This document shows, in pieces, positions 10,324-19,416 of a DNA stretch of 64,000 nucleotides (positions are counted from its first letter, which is position 1; each line of letters starts with the position of its first letter). The position numbers and the translations under genes are program-made. The DNA lies in assembly GCF_008329905.1 (NCBI RefSeq), contig NZ_CP032155.1, positions 2,914,001 through 2,978,000 on the forward strand, read 5' to 3'. The DNA is from Mycobacterium sp. ELW1. Lineage in GTDB: Bacteria > Actinomycetota > Actinomycetes > Mycobacteriales > Mycobacteriaceae. A model generated the notes under the pieces. It did no database searches, was not told the origin of the DNA, and saw nothing but the letters and a program-made list of their open reading frames with translations.

Positions 10324-10743
10324 GTGCAATCAGAGCAGTCGCCGAGCGAGCAGATCGCTTTCTCCGCCCCGTTCGACAACGAACTCGGGCTGGTGTTCAC
10401 CGAATTGACCGTCGATGGCGCCAAGGCGCAACTGGACGTGGCGCCCAAACTCCTGCAGCCGATGGGCATCGTCCACGGTGGGGTGTACTGCTCGATCATC
10501 GAGTCGATGGCCAGCACGTCGGCGTACGTCTGGCTGTCCGCCAACGGCGGCGGCAACGTCGTCGGTGTCAACAACAACACCGACTTCCTGCGGGCGATCT
10601 CCGGCGGCACCGTGTACGGGGTGGCCGAGCCCCTGCACCGCGGCCGTCGCCAGCAGCTGTGGCTGGTGACCATCCGCGACGACAAGGATCGCCTCGTCGC
10701 CCGCGGACAGGTGCGCCTGCAGAACCTCGAGCCCGAGGCCTGA
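10324..10743 (+). CDS. PaaI-type hotdog thioesterase (Rv1847-like)
   Basis: 139 residues from the GTG at 10324. It is a single hotdog domain with the PaaI/4HBT signature QPMGIVHGGVYCSIIES near residues 47-63 and NNNTDFLRAI later. It likely hydrolyses an acyl-CoA thioester; the substrate is unknown. It stands between the sRNA terminator and ureA in the same place as Rv1847. No strong ribosome-binding site is visible before the GTG. It ends 51 bases before ureA, so readthrough into the urease genes is possible. Confidence 0.88.
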   Translation: MQSEQSPSEQIAFSAPFDNELGLVFTELTVDGAKAQLDVAPKLLQPMGIVHGGVYCSIIESMASTSAYVWLSANGGGNVVGVNNNTDFLRAISGGTVYGVAEPLHRGRRQQLWLVTIRDDKDRLVARGQVRLQNLEPEA

Positions 10744-10794
10744 GCGACCTCGCCGCCCTGCTGATCCCGTGTGGGCGTGGCAGGATCGCGCACT

Positions 10795-11097
10795 ATGCAA
10801 CTGACACCCCACGAAACCGACCGGTTGCTGCTGTCCTATGCCGCCGATCTCGCCCGGCGCAGACAAGCGCGCGGGCTGAAGCTCAACTACCCCGAAGCGG
10901 TCGCGCTGATCACCGATCACGTGCTGGAAGGCGCCCGCGACGGTCGCACCGTCGCCGAGCTCATGGTCACCGGGCGTGACGTGCTGGGCCGCGACGACGT
11001 AATGGAGGGTGTCCCCGAGATGCTGCACGACGTGCAGGTCGAAGCCACGTTCCCGGACGGCACGAAGCTGGTCACCGTCCACCACCCGATCCCGTGA
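10795..11097 (+). CDS. ureA: Urease gamma subunit
   Basis: 100 residues, the usual length of UreA, starting [12 protein letters not shown] at the ATG at 10795; an upstream in-frame extension is not family-like. It is one of three structural subunits of the nickel enzyme that splits urea into ammonia and carbamate. [21 protein letters not shown] and [19 protein letters not shown] are typical. First gene of ureABCFGD. Confidence 0.95.
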   Translation: MQLTPHETDRLLLSYAADLARRRQARGLKLNYPEAVALITDHVLEGARDGRTVAELMVTGRDVLGRDDVMEGVPEMLHDVQVEATFPDGTKLVTVHHPIP

Positions 11098-11113
11098 GTT
11101 TGTGGAGGACACC

Positions 11114-11425
11114 ATGATTCCCGGTGAGGTTTTCCTCGGCGACGGTGACATCGAGATCAACGCCGGTGCCGCGCGGATCGAACTGGAGATCGTCAACACC
11201 GGCGACCGGCCGGTGCAGGTCGGCAGCCACGTACACCTGCCGCAGGCCAACGCCGCGCTGTCCTTCGACCGTGCCGCGGCGCACGGGCATCGATTCGACA
11301 TCCCCGCCGGCACCGCCGTCCGCTTCGAACCCGGTGTGGCGCAACGAGTCCGACTGGTGCCGCTGCAAGGCCTGCGCGAGGTGCACGGACTGAGCCTCAA
11401 CCCACCCGGAAGGCTGGATGCATGA
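11114..11425 (+). CDS. ureB: Urease beta subunit
   Basis: 103 residues starting [11 protein letters not shown] at the ATG at 11114, with GGAGGA at 11104-11109. It is the standard small urease subunit ([27 protein letters not shown]). Its stop overlaps the ureC start by 4 bases (ATGA), indicating translational coupling with the catalytic subunit. Confidence 0.95.
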   Translation: MIPGEVFLGDGDIEINAGAARIELEIVNTGDRPVQVGSHVHLPQANAALSFDRAAAHGHRFDIPAGTAVRFEPGVAQRVRLVPLQGLREVHGLSLNPPGRLDA

Positions 11426-13143
11426 CCGAGCTGTCCCGGGCCCGCTATGCCGCTCTGTTCGGGCCCACCACCGGCGACCGGATCCGCCTGGCCGACACCG
11501 ACCTTCTCGTCGAGATCACCGAGGATCGCAGCGGTGGCCCCGGCCTGGCCGGCGACGAGGCGGTGTTCGGCGGGGGCAAGGTGCTGCGTGAGTCGATGGG
11601 TCAAGGCCGCGCCACCCGTGCCGACGGCGCGCCGGACACCGTGATCACCGGTGCGGTGATCATCGACTACTGGGGAATCATCAAGGCCGACATCGGGATT
11701 CGCGACGGCCGCATCGTCGGCATCGGCAAGGCGGGCAACCCTGACATCATGTCCGGTGTGCACCCGGACCTGGTGGTCGGTCCGTCGACGGAGATCATCG
11801 CCGGCAACGGGCGCATCGTCACCGCCGGGGCGATCGACTGTCACGTCCATCTGATCTGCCCACAGATCATGGACGAGGCCATCGGCAGCGGCATCACCAC
11901 GATCGTGGCCGGTGGCACCGGTCCCGCGGAGGGGTCGAAGGCCACTACGGTCACCCCGGGCGCCTGGCATCTGGCCCGCATGCTCGAGTCGCTGGACCAC
12001 TGGCCGCTCAACGTCGCGCTGCTGGGCAAGGGCAATACCGTCAGCCACGAGGCGATGTGGGAGCAGTTGCGCTCGGGCGCAGCGGGTTTCAAGCTGCATG
12101 AGGACTGGGGCACCACGCCCGCCGCGATCGATGCCTGCCTCACGGTGGCCGAGGCCGCCGGGGTTCAGGTCAACATCCACACCGACACCCTCAACGAGGC
12201 AGGCTTCGTCGAGGACACCCTGGCGGCGATCAAGGGCCGCAACATCCACGCGTATCACACCGAGGGCGCCGGCGGCGGCCACGCACCCGACATCATCACC
12301 GTCGCGGCCTATCCGAACGTGCTGCCGAGCTCCACCAACCCGACCCGGCCGCACACGGTCAACACCCTCGACGAACACCTCGACATGCTGATGGTCTGCC
12401 ATCACCTGAACCCCAGCGTCCCTGAGGATCTCGCGTTCGCCGAAAGCCGCATCCGGCCGTCGACCATCGCCGCCGAAGACCTGCTGCACGACCTCGGCGC
12501 CATCTCGATGATCGGCAGCGACTCCCAGGCCATGGGCCGTATCGGCGAGGTGGTGTTGCGCACCTGGCAGACCGCCCATGTGATGAAGCGCCGCCGCGGC
12601 GCACTCGACGGTGATGGTGCAGCGGACAACAACCGGGTGCGCCGCTACGTCGCGAAGTACACGATCTGCCCGGCGCTGGCCACCGGCATCGACCACGAGG
12701 TCGGCTCGGTGGAGGTCGGCAAGCTGGCCGACCTGGTGCTGTGGGAGCCGGCGTTCTTCGGGGTGCGCCCGCACGCGGTGCTCAAGGGCGGCATGATCGC
12801 CTGGGCGGCGATGGGCGACGCCAACGCCTCCATCCCCACTCCGCAGCCGGTGCTGCCGCGCCCGATGTTCGGTGCCGCGCCGGCCGCCGCCGCCGCCACC
12901 TCGGTGCACTTCGTCGCTCCGCAGGCCATCGAGGACGGGCTGGCCGACCGAATCGCGGTCAACCGGAAGTTGGTGCCGGTCGGCAACGTGCGCGCCATCG
13001 GTAAGGCGCAGATGCCGCTCAACAATGCGCAGCCCCGCATCGAGGTCGATCCCGACACGTTCACCGTCCGCATCGACGGCGAGGTGTGGGCCGAACAACC
13101 CGCCACCGAACTGCCGATGGCGCAGCGCTACTTCCTGTTCTGA
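11422..13143 (+). CDS. ureC: Urease alpha (catalytic) subunit
   Basis: 573 residues, close to the usual ~570-577. The nickel-binding His pair is in CHVHLICP (about residue 140), the carbamylated Lys in GFKLHEDWG (about 222), further metal and substrate residues in HTDTLNEAG and [12 protein letters not shown], and the flap His in VCHHLNP (about 325). It catalyses urea hydrolysis in the cytosol, giving nitrogen supply and acid resistance. All key residues are present. It overlaps ureB by 4 bases and ureF by 1. Confidence 0.97.
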   Translation: MTELSRARYAALFGPTTGDRIRLADTDLLVEITEDRSGGPGLAGDEAVFGGGKVLRESMGQGRATRADGAPDTVITGAVIIDYWGIIKADIGIRDGRIVGIGKAGNPDIMSGVHPDLVVGPSTEIIAGNGRIVTAGAIDCHVHLICPQIMDEAIGSGITTIVAGGTGPAEGSKATTVTPGAWHLARMLESLDHWPLNVALLGKGNTVSHEAMWEQLRSGAAGFKLHEDWGTTPAAIDACLTVAEAAGVQVNIHTDTLNEAGFVEDTLAAIKGRNIHAYHTEGAGGGHAPDIITVAAYPNVLPSSTNPTRPHTVNTLDEHLDMLMVCHHLNPSVPEDLAFAESRIRPSTIAAEDLLHDLGAISMIGSDSQAMGRIGEVVLRTWQTAHVMKRRRGALDGDGAADNNRVRRYVAKYTICPALATGIDHEVGSVEVGKLADLVLWEPAFFGVRPHAVLKGGMIAWAAMGDANASIPTPQPVLPRPMFGAAPAAAAATSVHFVAPQAIEDGLADRIAVNRKLVPVGNVRAIGKAQMPLNNAQPRIEVDPDTFTVRIDGEVWAEQPATELPMAQRYFLF

Positions 13144-13790
13144 TGAGCTCGCTGACCACCCTGCTGACCCTGGCCGACTCGCGGCTGCCGACCGGCGGCC
13201 ACGTGCATTCCGGCGGGGTGGAGGAGGCGGTCACCAGTCGGATGGTCGTCGACCTGGAGACGCTGGAGGCCTATCTGCGCCGCCGGATCCGCACCAGCGG
13301 GCTGGTGACCGCGTCGGTCGCGGCCGCCGTGCACCGCGGCGATCTCGCCGTGGCCGATGCCGACGCCGAAACCGATGCGCGCACACCGTCACCCGCGGCA
13401 CGCCTGGCCTCCCGCGCGCAGGGCCGCGGACTGCTGCGGCTGGCCCGCCGAGTCTGGCCCGATCCGGAGACCGGATGGAGCTGGGACGCAGTGGGTCCGC
13501 GACCGCACCTGGCGGTGACCGCGGGCCGGGTCGGGGCCGTCAGCGGGCTCGACCCCGAACAGACCGCGCTGTCGCTGGTGTACACCACGATGACCGGCAC
13601 GGCCACCGCCGCACAGCGGCTGCTGGCGCTCGATCCCGCCGACGTCGCGGCGCTCACGTTCGGCCTCGCGCAGCTGTGCGAAGACACCGCCGACCTGGCC
13701 GCCAAGGGACTGGCCGACCTGTCCGATCCGCTGCTCGACGAGCTCGCGCAGCGGCACGCCCAACGCGAACGCCCGCTGTTCGTCTCCTGA
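13143..13790 (+). CDS. ureF: Urease accessory protein UreF
   Basis: 215 residues from the ATG at 13143 (TGATG overlap with ureC). The all-helical UreF pattern is present: [21 protein letters not shown] at the N-terminus, then [17 protein letters not shown]. It works with UreG and UreD to load nickel and CO2 into apo-urease. It lies between ureC and ureG as in M. tuberculosis. No ureE nickel chaperone gene is in the cluster, the usual mycobacterial arrangement. Confidence 0.92.
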   Translation: MSSLTTLLTLADSRLPTGGHVHSGGVEEAVTSRMVVDLETLEAYLRRRIRTSGLVTASVAAAVHRGDLAVADADAETDARTPSPAARLASRAQGRGLLRLARRVWPDPETGWSWDAVGPRPHLAVTAGRVGAVSGLDPEQTALSLVYTTMTGTATAAQRLLALDPADVAALTFGLAQLCEDTADLAAKGLADLSDPLLDELAQRHAQRERPLFVS

Positions 13791-13800
13791 AAGTAGCTGT

Positions 13801-14481
13801 ATGCCTCCACATTTCATTGACGGTCAGCCGCACGCCCACCCGGACCGGCCCAAGCGGACCCGGCAACCGGGCGAGCCGTTGCGGATCGGCATCGGCGGCC
13901 CGGTCGGTTCGGGCAAGACCGCGCTGGTGGCTGCGCTGTGCCGCCAGCTGCGCGACGACTTGTCGCTCGCGGTGCTGACCAACGACATCTACACCACCGA
14001 GGACGCCGACTTCCTGCGCCGCCACGCGGTGCTGCCCGACGACCGGATCGCGGCCGTGCAGACCGGGGGCTGCCCGCACACTGCGATCCGCGACGACATC
14101 ACCGCCAACCTCGACGCCATCGACGATCTGATCGCCGGACACGACGACCTCGATCTGATTTTGGTGGAATCCGGCGGCGACAACCTGACCGCGACGTTCT
14201 CCTCCGGGCTGGTGGACGTCCAGATCTTCGTCGTCGATGTGGCCGGGGGAGACAAGGTGCCGCGCAAGGGCGGTCCGGGCGTGACGTTCTCGGATCTGTT
14301 GGTGGTCAACAAGACCGACCTGGCTCCGCTGGTGGGCGCTGACCTGGAGGTGATGCGTCGCGACGCCGCCAAGGTTCGCGAGGGTCGCCCGACGGAGTTG
14401 ATCTCACTGACCGACGATCCGGCGGCATCCCCGGTCCTGGCGTGGGTGCGCGAACAGCTGCGCGTCAACCAACTCACCTGA
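13801..14481 (+). CDS. ureG: Urease accessory GTPase UreG
   Basis: 226-residue SIMIBI-class GTPase. P-loop [11 protein letters not shown] at about residues 29-39, the metal-binding CPH motif in [24 protein letters not shown], and [12 protein letters not shown] for guanine specificity. It supplies GTP-driven nickel delivery in the UreDFG complex. The His-rich N-terminus ([12 protein letters not shown]) could bind nickel. The gene starts 10 bases after ureF and ends 6 bases before ureD. Confidence 0.96.
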   Translation: MPPHFIDGQPHAHPDRPKRTRQPGEPLRIGIGGPVGSGKTALVAALCRQLRDDLSLAVLTNDIYTTEDADFLRRHAVLPDDRIAAVQTGGCPHTAIRDDITANLDAIDDLIAGHDDLDLILVESGGDNLTATFSSGLVDVQIFVVDVAGGDKVPRKGGPGVTFSDLLVVNKTDLAPLVGADLEVMRRDAAKVREGRPTELISLTDDPAASPVLAWVREQLRVNQLT

Positions 14482-14487
14482 GCCGTA

Positions 14488-15120
14488 ATGCATTCTGATG
14501 TCGTGGTGGTGGCGCAGCCGGGACGGCTGCCCCGCATCGAATGCCGTGGGGCGCTGGCCGCCCGGCATACCGAGCCCGACACCGTGCACCTGGTGTCCGC
14601 GGCGGCGACGCCGCTGGGCGGGGACGTCATCTCGATCCGGATCATCGTCGAACCCGGTGCGCGGCTGCGGCTGCGCAGCGCCGCAGCGACCGTCGCGTTG
14701 CCCGGTGCCGCCACCACCGACTCGCACGCGTGCTGGCACATCGAGGCCTGCGGTGAGCTCGACCTCGACCTCGAGCCGACGATCGTGGCCGCCAACGCTC
14801 GGCATATCAGCGAGCTCGCGGTCGGTGTGGGCGACGCCGCCCGCCTGCGGATCCGGGAACGTGTGCAGATCGGTAGAACCGGTGAGCGCGAAGGGTTTTG
14901 GAGCGGTGCCATGCGCGCAGACGTGGCGGGCGTGCCGCTGCTGAGACATCGGGTGGAACTCGGGCCGTCGTCGGTGGCCGACGACGCGCTCGGCACTCCG
15001 CTGGCCTGTGTCAGCGAGTTGCGCTACCCGGAGCCCGCCACCGATGCCGCGGGGGTCACCCTCGCACTGGCGGCCGGTGGCAGTTTGTCGACCTGGCAGG
15101 GGCAGCGGCTCTACTCGTGA
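14488..15120 (+). CDS. ureD: Urease accessory protein UreD
   Basis: 210 residues, near the mycobacterial UreD length (~208). The beta-rich scaffold protein bridges urease and UreFG during metallocentre assembly. EPGARLRLRSAAATVALPG and the C-terminal LRYPEPATDAAGVTLALAAGG are recognisable. Last gene of the operon. Its end overlaps the convergent histidine kinase gene by 10 bases, leaving no room for a terminator between them. Confidence 0.9.
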   Translation: MHSDVVVVAQPGRLPRIECRGALAARHTEPDTVHLVSAAATPLGGDVISIRIIVEPGARLRLRSAAATVALPGAATTDSHACWHIEACGELDLDLEPTIVAANARHISELAVGVGDAARLRIRERVQIGRTGEREGFWSGAMRADVAGVPLLRHRVELGPSSVADDALGTPLACVSELRYPEPATDAAGVTLALAAGGSLSTWQGQRLYS

Positions 15121-16490
15121 CGGCCGGCCAGGGTCAGGACCAGGCGGGCGCCACCCAGCGGGCTGGTGGTCAATGACGCTGTGCCGCCGTGCAATTCCGC
15201 CTGCTGGGCCACCAGCGCCAACCCGAGTCCAGACCCGGACCGGGACGCGGTCGAGCCGCGGGAAAACCGCTCGAACACCGTGGCCCGTTCGTCTTCGGGA
15301 ACCCCGCTGCCGTCGTCGTCGACGGTGATTTGAACACCGTCGGCCGAACTGGACACCGACAGCTGAATCTCGGTAGCGCCGCCGTGCTTGACGGCGTTCG
15401 CGATCGCGTTGTCGATGACCAGCCGCAGCCCCACCGGCAGTCCGACCATCAGCACCGCGGGGGAGGGCACCAGCGACACCGCCAGATCGCGGTAGATGCG
15501 CTCGGCGTCATGCGCGGCGCGGTCGAGCAGTTCGGTGACATCGAACGGCACGAAGTCCGCGGCCGTGGTCAGTTCGCCCTGGGCCAGCCGCTCCAGCGCG
15601 GTCAGCGTGGCCTCGATGCGGCTCTGGGTGCGGATGACGTCGCCGATCACCTCATTGCGCTGTTCGGGTGCCAGGTCGAGGGTGGAGAGCACCTCGAGGT
15701 TGGTGCGCATGGCGGTCAGCGGGGTGCGGAGCTCGTGGGATGCGACGGCCGCGAAGTCCCGGGCCGACTCCAGCGCGGCTCTGGTGCGATCCTGCTCGTC
15801 ACCGATGCGGGCCAGCATTCCTTCGACCGCCTCGGCGATCTCCACGGCTTCCTTGACGCCGCGCACCTGGACCTCGTCGGGGTTGGACTGGGCGTTGATC
15901 GCGCGGGCCTGCTGGGCGAGCACCCGGAACGGGTTGATCATGATCAGCGAGATCAGCCAGCCGACCACCACGGTCCCGGCGATGACCCCCGCACAGATCA
16001 ACAAAACCCGCAGGTGCAGTTCGGCGATCCGCCGCTGGGTTTCGGCGAGGGGAGCGCCCAGCGCGATCGTGGCGCCGCCGACGGCGAACGTCCGCACCCG
16101 GTACTCGACGCCGTCGATCGTGGTGTTGGCGTAGCCGTTGTCCAGCGCGGGCAGCACCACATCCGGCGGTACCGACATCGCCATCGCGCCCACCCGGATC
16201 GTGCGCACCAGGTTTCCGTCGGGAGTGGGAGTGCCGCCGGCGTCCGGCTTGGAGGTGGTCAGCAGCGAGCTGACGTCCCCCAGGCTGCTGACCGAGTCCA
16301 GCCGGCGGTCCAGCTGGCTGTATTGGTCGTTGGTGACACCCAGCCACACCCACGTGCCCAGCGTCAGCACGAGGATCACCACGGACAGCGCAGCGACGAT
16401 CACGATCGTGCGCAGCGACAGCATCCGGGTGGGGAGCCGCTGCAGCACGCGGTAAACGATCTCGTCGGGCTTCACGACCACGCCGACCAC
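15111..16490 (-). CDS. PrrB-like sensor histidine kinase without adjacent regulator
   Basis: 459 residues. One membrane segment near residues 25-50, a periplasmic loop to about 165, a second membrane segment, then HAMP, a HisKA domain with phosphoacceptor ASHELRTPLTAMRTNLE (His about 249) and an HATPase domain (NAIANAVKHGG, GSGLGLALV). The kinase core closely resembles mycobacterial PrrB (Rv0902c), down to RFSRGSTAS and AELHGGTASL. PrrB normally sits directly after prrA, but no response regulator gene lies nearby, so this is an orphan or a second PrrB-type kinase. The start codon is uncertain (GTG at 16490). Confidence 0.85.
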   Translation of the reverse strand: MVGVVVKPDEIVYRVLQRLPTRMLSLRTIVIVAALSVVILVLTLGTWVWLGVTNDQYSQLDRRLDSVSSLGDVSSLLTTSKPDAGGTPTPDGNLVRTIRVGAMAMSVPPDVVLPALDNGYANTTIDGVEYRVRTFAVGGATIALGAPLAETQRRIAELHLRVLLICAGVIAGTVVVGWLISLIMINPFRVLAQQARAINAQSNPDEVQVRGVKEAVEIAEAVEGMLARIGDEQDRTRAALESARDFAAVASHELRTPLTAMRTNLEVLSTLDLAPEQRNEVIGDVIRTQSRIEATLTALERLAQGELTTAADFVPFDVTELLDRAAHDAERIYRDLAVSLVPSPAVLMVGLPVGLRLVIDNAIANAVKHGGATEIQLSVSSSADGVQITVDDDGSGVPEDERATVFERFSRGSTASRSGSGLGLALVAQQAELHGGTASLTTSPLGGARLVLTLAGRHE

Positions 16491-16536
16491 CTTAGGGCGC
16501 AGCGTGCGACGAGCGTGGGACCGCGCCGGGGCGCGG

Positions 16537-16902
16537 CTAGATCACGCCGGGTGCCAGCGGACGCTGAATGAGTCCGCAGCGGTTGCGGAAATCGGTCGAC
16601 GGCTGGCGAATGCCATCCAGCTCGGCGCGGACCTGCGGGTTGGCGTCCAGGTACTGCTGCGTCTGAGCCTTGACCTGATCCTTCGGCAGCCCCTGCAGGC
16701 CGGTGAAGAATCCGTTGACGTCCGGGTGTGTGAACAGATAGTTCGACATCGCCGCCGACACTCCCGCCATGATTCCGGTCATGTCCGCGGTGGTGCAGTT
16801 GGGCGGCGGGTCTGCCGAAGCGGGGCCGGCCACACTGAGCAACACCGCGCCGGCGCCGATCGCTGCCGCAGCCGCGCGACGCACGGAACGATTGGATGTC
16901 AT
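16537..16902 (-). CDS. Hemophore-related secreted protein
   Basis: 121 residues with a clear Sec signal peptide (hydrophobic core AAAAIGAGAVLLSVAGPASA, cleavage after ASA near residue 31). The mature part is a small helical domain with one Cys near the start and one near the end (PPNCTT, RNRCGL), the layout of the mycobacterial hemophore-type family (Rv0203-like heme-binding proteins). A role in extracellular heme capture is inferred from the family. No IdeR box was seen upstream. It lies 46 bases upstream of the orphan kinase gene on the same strand. Confidence 0.75.
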   Translation of the reverse strand: MTSNRSVRRAAAAAIGAGAVLLSVAGPASADPPPNCTTADMTGIMAGVSAAMSNYLFTHPDVNGFFTGLQGLPKDQVKAQTQQYLDANPQVRAELDGIRQPSTDFRNRCGLIQRPLAPGVI

Positions 16903-17012
16903 CGAGCCCCCTCGTAGTCAGACTGTCTTCGCCGATCATGCTAAGGCAGCCGGTGGCTGAACACGCTCATTTCGCCTGCGCTCACGGGCAACTCCCAGCA
17001 GCGCAGGCGCGG

Positions 17013-18383
17013 TCAGCTGGCGGCTTTCTCGTCCTCGACCGCAGCGGCAATCTCCTGGAGTTGCTCGATTGTCGTGCGGGCGTAGGCCTGCTGCTCGGTG
17101 ATCGTCAGCTGTCCGCGATGGCTGCCGATGAACGTGCTGATCCACGACAACGACGTGGTGAGGCGCGCCTTGAACCCGACCAGATAGATCAGGTGCAGGA
17201 ACAGCCAGGCCAGCCAGGCGATGAAGCCGCCGAATTCGATCTTGCCGATCTTGGCCACTGCCGAGTACCGCGACACCGTCGCCATCGACCCCTTGTCGAA
17301 GTACTGGAACGGTTCGCGGGCCGCCGGGTCTGCGCCCTTCAACTCGGCCTTGACCAGCTTGGCGGCGTATTTGGCGCCCTGGATGGCACCCTGCGCCATA
17401 CCGGGAACGCCCTCGACGAACGCCATGTCGCCGACCACGAACACGTTCGGGTTCCCCGGAACGGTGAGATCCGGCAGCACCTTGACGCGGCCGGCGCGGT
17501 CGATCTCGGCGCCGGACTGGTCGGCGATGATCTTGCCCAGCGGGCTGGCCGACACACCGGCCGACCACACCTTGGTGGCGCATTCGATGCGGTCGAGGGT
17601 GCCGTCGCCGCGTTTGACGGTGATGCCGTTGCGGTCGACGTCGGTGACCATCGCGCCCAGCTGGATCTCGACGCCGAGCTTCTCCAGCCGGTCGGCGGCC
17701 TTCTTGCCGAGCTTCTCGCCCATCGGCGGCAGCACCGACGGGGCGGCATCCAGCAGGATCACCCGAGCCCGGGTGGAGTCGATGTGGCGGAACGCACCCT
17801 TGAGGGTGTGGTCGGCGAGTTCGGCGATCTGCCCGGCCATCTCCACACCGGTCGGGCCGGCGCCGACGACGACGAAGGTCAGCAGCTTCTCCCGGCGCAC
17901 CGGGTCGCTCGACCGCTCGGCCTGTTCGAAGGCGCCCAGGATGCGGCCGCGCAGTTCGAGCGCGTCGTCGATGGTCTTCATGCCGGGGGCCCACTCGGCG
18001 AAGTGGTCATTGCCGAAGTAGGACTGACCGGCCCCGGCGGCGACGATCAGGGTGTCGTACGGGGTGCGGTAGGTGTGACCCAGCAGGATCGAGTCGACCG
18101 TCTTGTTGGCCAGGTCGACGTTGGTGACCTCGCCGAGCAGAACCTGGCAGTTGCGCTGGTCGCGCAGCACCACGCGGGTGGGCGGGGCGATCTCGCCTTC
18201 CGAGATGATGCCCGTCGCCACCTGGTACAGCAGCGGCTGGAACAGGTGGTGGGTGGTCTTGGCGATGAGCTTGATGTCGACGTCGGCTCGTTTGAGCTGC
18301 TTGGCGGCGTTCAGGCCACCGAATCCCGAACCGATGATGACGACCTTGTGCTTATCCGATGGGGTGGCACCGGGGTGGGTCAT
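17013..18383 (-). CDS. ndh: Type II NADH dehydrogenase
   Basis: 456-residue single-subunit, non-proton-pumping NADH:menaquinone oxidoreductase. FAD-binding GSGFGGLNAAKQL near residue 20, second Rossmann motif VVGAGPTGVEMAGQIAEL near residue 175, TVPGNPNVFVVGD for the FAD C-part, and an amphipathic C-terminal region (LFLHLIYLVGF) for membrane attachment. It is the main entry of NADH electrons in mycobacteria and corresponds to Rv1854c. A perfect 11-base palindrome lies 33 bases upstream of the ATG. Confidence 0.95.
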   Translation of the reverse strand: MTHPGATPSDKHKVVIIGSGFGGLNAAKQLKRADVDIKLIAKTTHHLFQPLLYQVATGIISEGEIAPPTRVVLRDQRNCQVLLGEVTNVDLANKTVDSILLGHTYRTPYDTLIVAAGAGQSYFGNDHFAEWAPGMKTIDDALELRGRILGAFEQAERSSDPVRREKLLTFVVVGAGPTGVEMAGQIAELADHTLKGAFRHIDSTRARVILLDAAPSVLPPMGEKLGKKAADRLEKLGVEIQLGAMVTDVDRNGITVKRGDGTLDRIECATKVWSAGVSASPLGKIIADQSGAEIDRAGRVKVLPDLTVPGNPNVFVVGDMAFVEGVPGMAQGAIQGAKYAAKLVKAELKGADPAAREPFQYFDKGSMATVSRYSAVAKIGKIEFGGFIAWLAWLFLHLIYLVGFKARLTTSLSWISTFIGSHRGQLTITEQQAYARTTIEQLQEIAAAVEDEKAAS

Positions 18384-18415
18384 TTCTGCTCCTCAACGAC
18401 TTGCACAGGACACCT

Positions 18416-18426
18416 ACTACGGTAGT
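18416..18426. promoter_or_regulatory. Palindrome in the ndh promoter region
   Basis: ACTACGGTAGT is a perfect inverted repeat (ACTAC-G-GTAGT) located 33-43 bases upstream of the ndh start, in promoter position. The regulator is unknown. The ACTAC/GTAGT arms could suit a BlaI-type or similar dimeric repressor, but this is only a resemblance. Confidence 0.35.
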
Positions 18427-18498
18427 CGCCCGGGCAACGGGTTTCTCACCCATACCCGGGCCAATCGGGTGATGTGGACCACCTATGGGGGCTAACCG

Positions 18499-18613
18499 CT
18501 ACAACAGCGGGCGTACGGCCTCCGCGACGGCGGTGATTCGGCCGGGGTGATAGCCGTCCAGGTGGGTGACCGGACTGAGCATGACGCCGTCGACGCTGGC
18601 GTCGACGCCGGCA
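18499..18613 (-). pseudogene. 3' remnant of an F420-type (luciferase-like) oxidoreductase gene (Rv1855c position)
   Basis: Reading the minus strand up to the TAG at 18499-18501 gives about 38 codons, GVDASVDGVMLSPVTHLDGY followed by HPGRITAVAEAVRPLL. This looks like the C-terminus of a luciferase-like F420-dependent oxidoreductase. The rest of the gene is absent, since the neighbouring SDR gene ends only about 16 bases away. In M. tuberculosis a full oxidoreductase gene (Rv1855c) stands exactly here between ndh and the SDR Rv1856c. I read this as the stump left by a deletion. Confidence 0.6.
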
Positions 18614-18628
18614 ACTACAGGTGAACCG

Positions 18629-19300
18629 TCAGCCGAAATTGGCGAGTGCGCCCCGGCCGACGTGCACCGTCTGACCGGTGATGTGCCGGGCCGCGGGCGT
18701 GGTCAGGAACAGCGCGAGGCGGGCGATCTCGGCCGCCACCGACGGCGGGGTGGTCGACAGCCCGTCGTAGGACGGCTCGGCGCTGCGGCCGCACGCCACC
18801 GTGTTGACGGTGATGCCGCGGGTACCGAAGTAATCCGCTTGTCCCGCAGTCCAATTCGACAGTGCGGCCTTGACCGCGGCATCGGCGCCACCGTCGCGAG
18901 GATTCTCCGGCACCACCGTGACGATCGATCCGCCGGAACGCAGGTGATCGCCGATGTTCTGCACCAGCAGCACCGCGGACAGGACGCTGGCGTCCAGCGC
19001 GGTCCGCCACGCCTTGGCGGTGTCGGTGAGGCTGAAGGTGCGGGGGTCGCCGCCCACCCAGGCGGGTGCGGGCACGTGAACGATGGTGTCCAGATGATGC
19101 GGGAACGCGGTGCGCAGCCCACCCAGCGTCTCCGCATCGGTGGCGTCGCACACGATCGCATCGACGTCGAGTTCCTTGGCGGCCACCTCGAGATCATCGC
19201 GGCGTGCACCGCTGATGACGACCTTGTGGCCGGCGTCGCGAAAACCTTCCGCAATCGTCCGACCCAGTTCGGTGTCACCTCCGGTGACCAGCACGTCCAT
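18629..19300 (-). CDS. Atypical short-chain dehydrogenase/reductase (Rv1856c-like)
   Basis: 223-residue Rossmann-fold [21 protein letters not shown] at the N-terminus, a later [11 protein letters not shown] strand, [12 protein letters not shown] and [12 protein letters not shown]. The catalytic YxxxK motif is not intact: in the equivalent stretch [14 protein letters not shown] the Lys is present but the Tyr position is Asp. Redox activity is therefore doubtful, and a binding or regulatory role is possible. Its promoter region is shared with the divergent modB, which has replaced modA as neighbour. Confidence 0.85.
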   Translation of the reverse strand: MDVLVTGGDTELGRTIAEGFRDAGHKVVISGARRDDLEVAAKELDVDAIVCDATDAETLGGLRTAFPHHLDTIVHVPAPAWVGGDPRTFSLTDTAKAWRTALDASVLSAVLLVQNIGDHLRSGGSIVTVVPENPRDGGADAAVKAALSNWTAGQADYFGTRGITVNTVACGRSAEPSYDGLSTTPPSVAAEIARLALFLTTPAARHITGQTVHVGRGALANFG

Positions 19301-19416
19301 CCCGTCAACCTCCTTGTTGGATTAGAGCGAAATGTTACTGGACGGTAGCTAAAGAGGCCAATGCCGCGCCGACACGATCCGGACACGACATCGCGTTTCG
19401 CCCTAGGGTGTGTCGG

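Noticed and set aside
10330..13098. Very long open frame (922 codons) on the minus strand across the urease genes
   Set aside because: It is antisense to ureA, ureB and ureC with all their catalytic motifs; its translation is Asp/His/Arg-rich low-complexity, typical of a GC-rich shadow frame.
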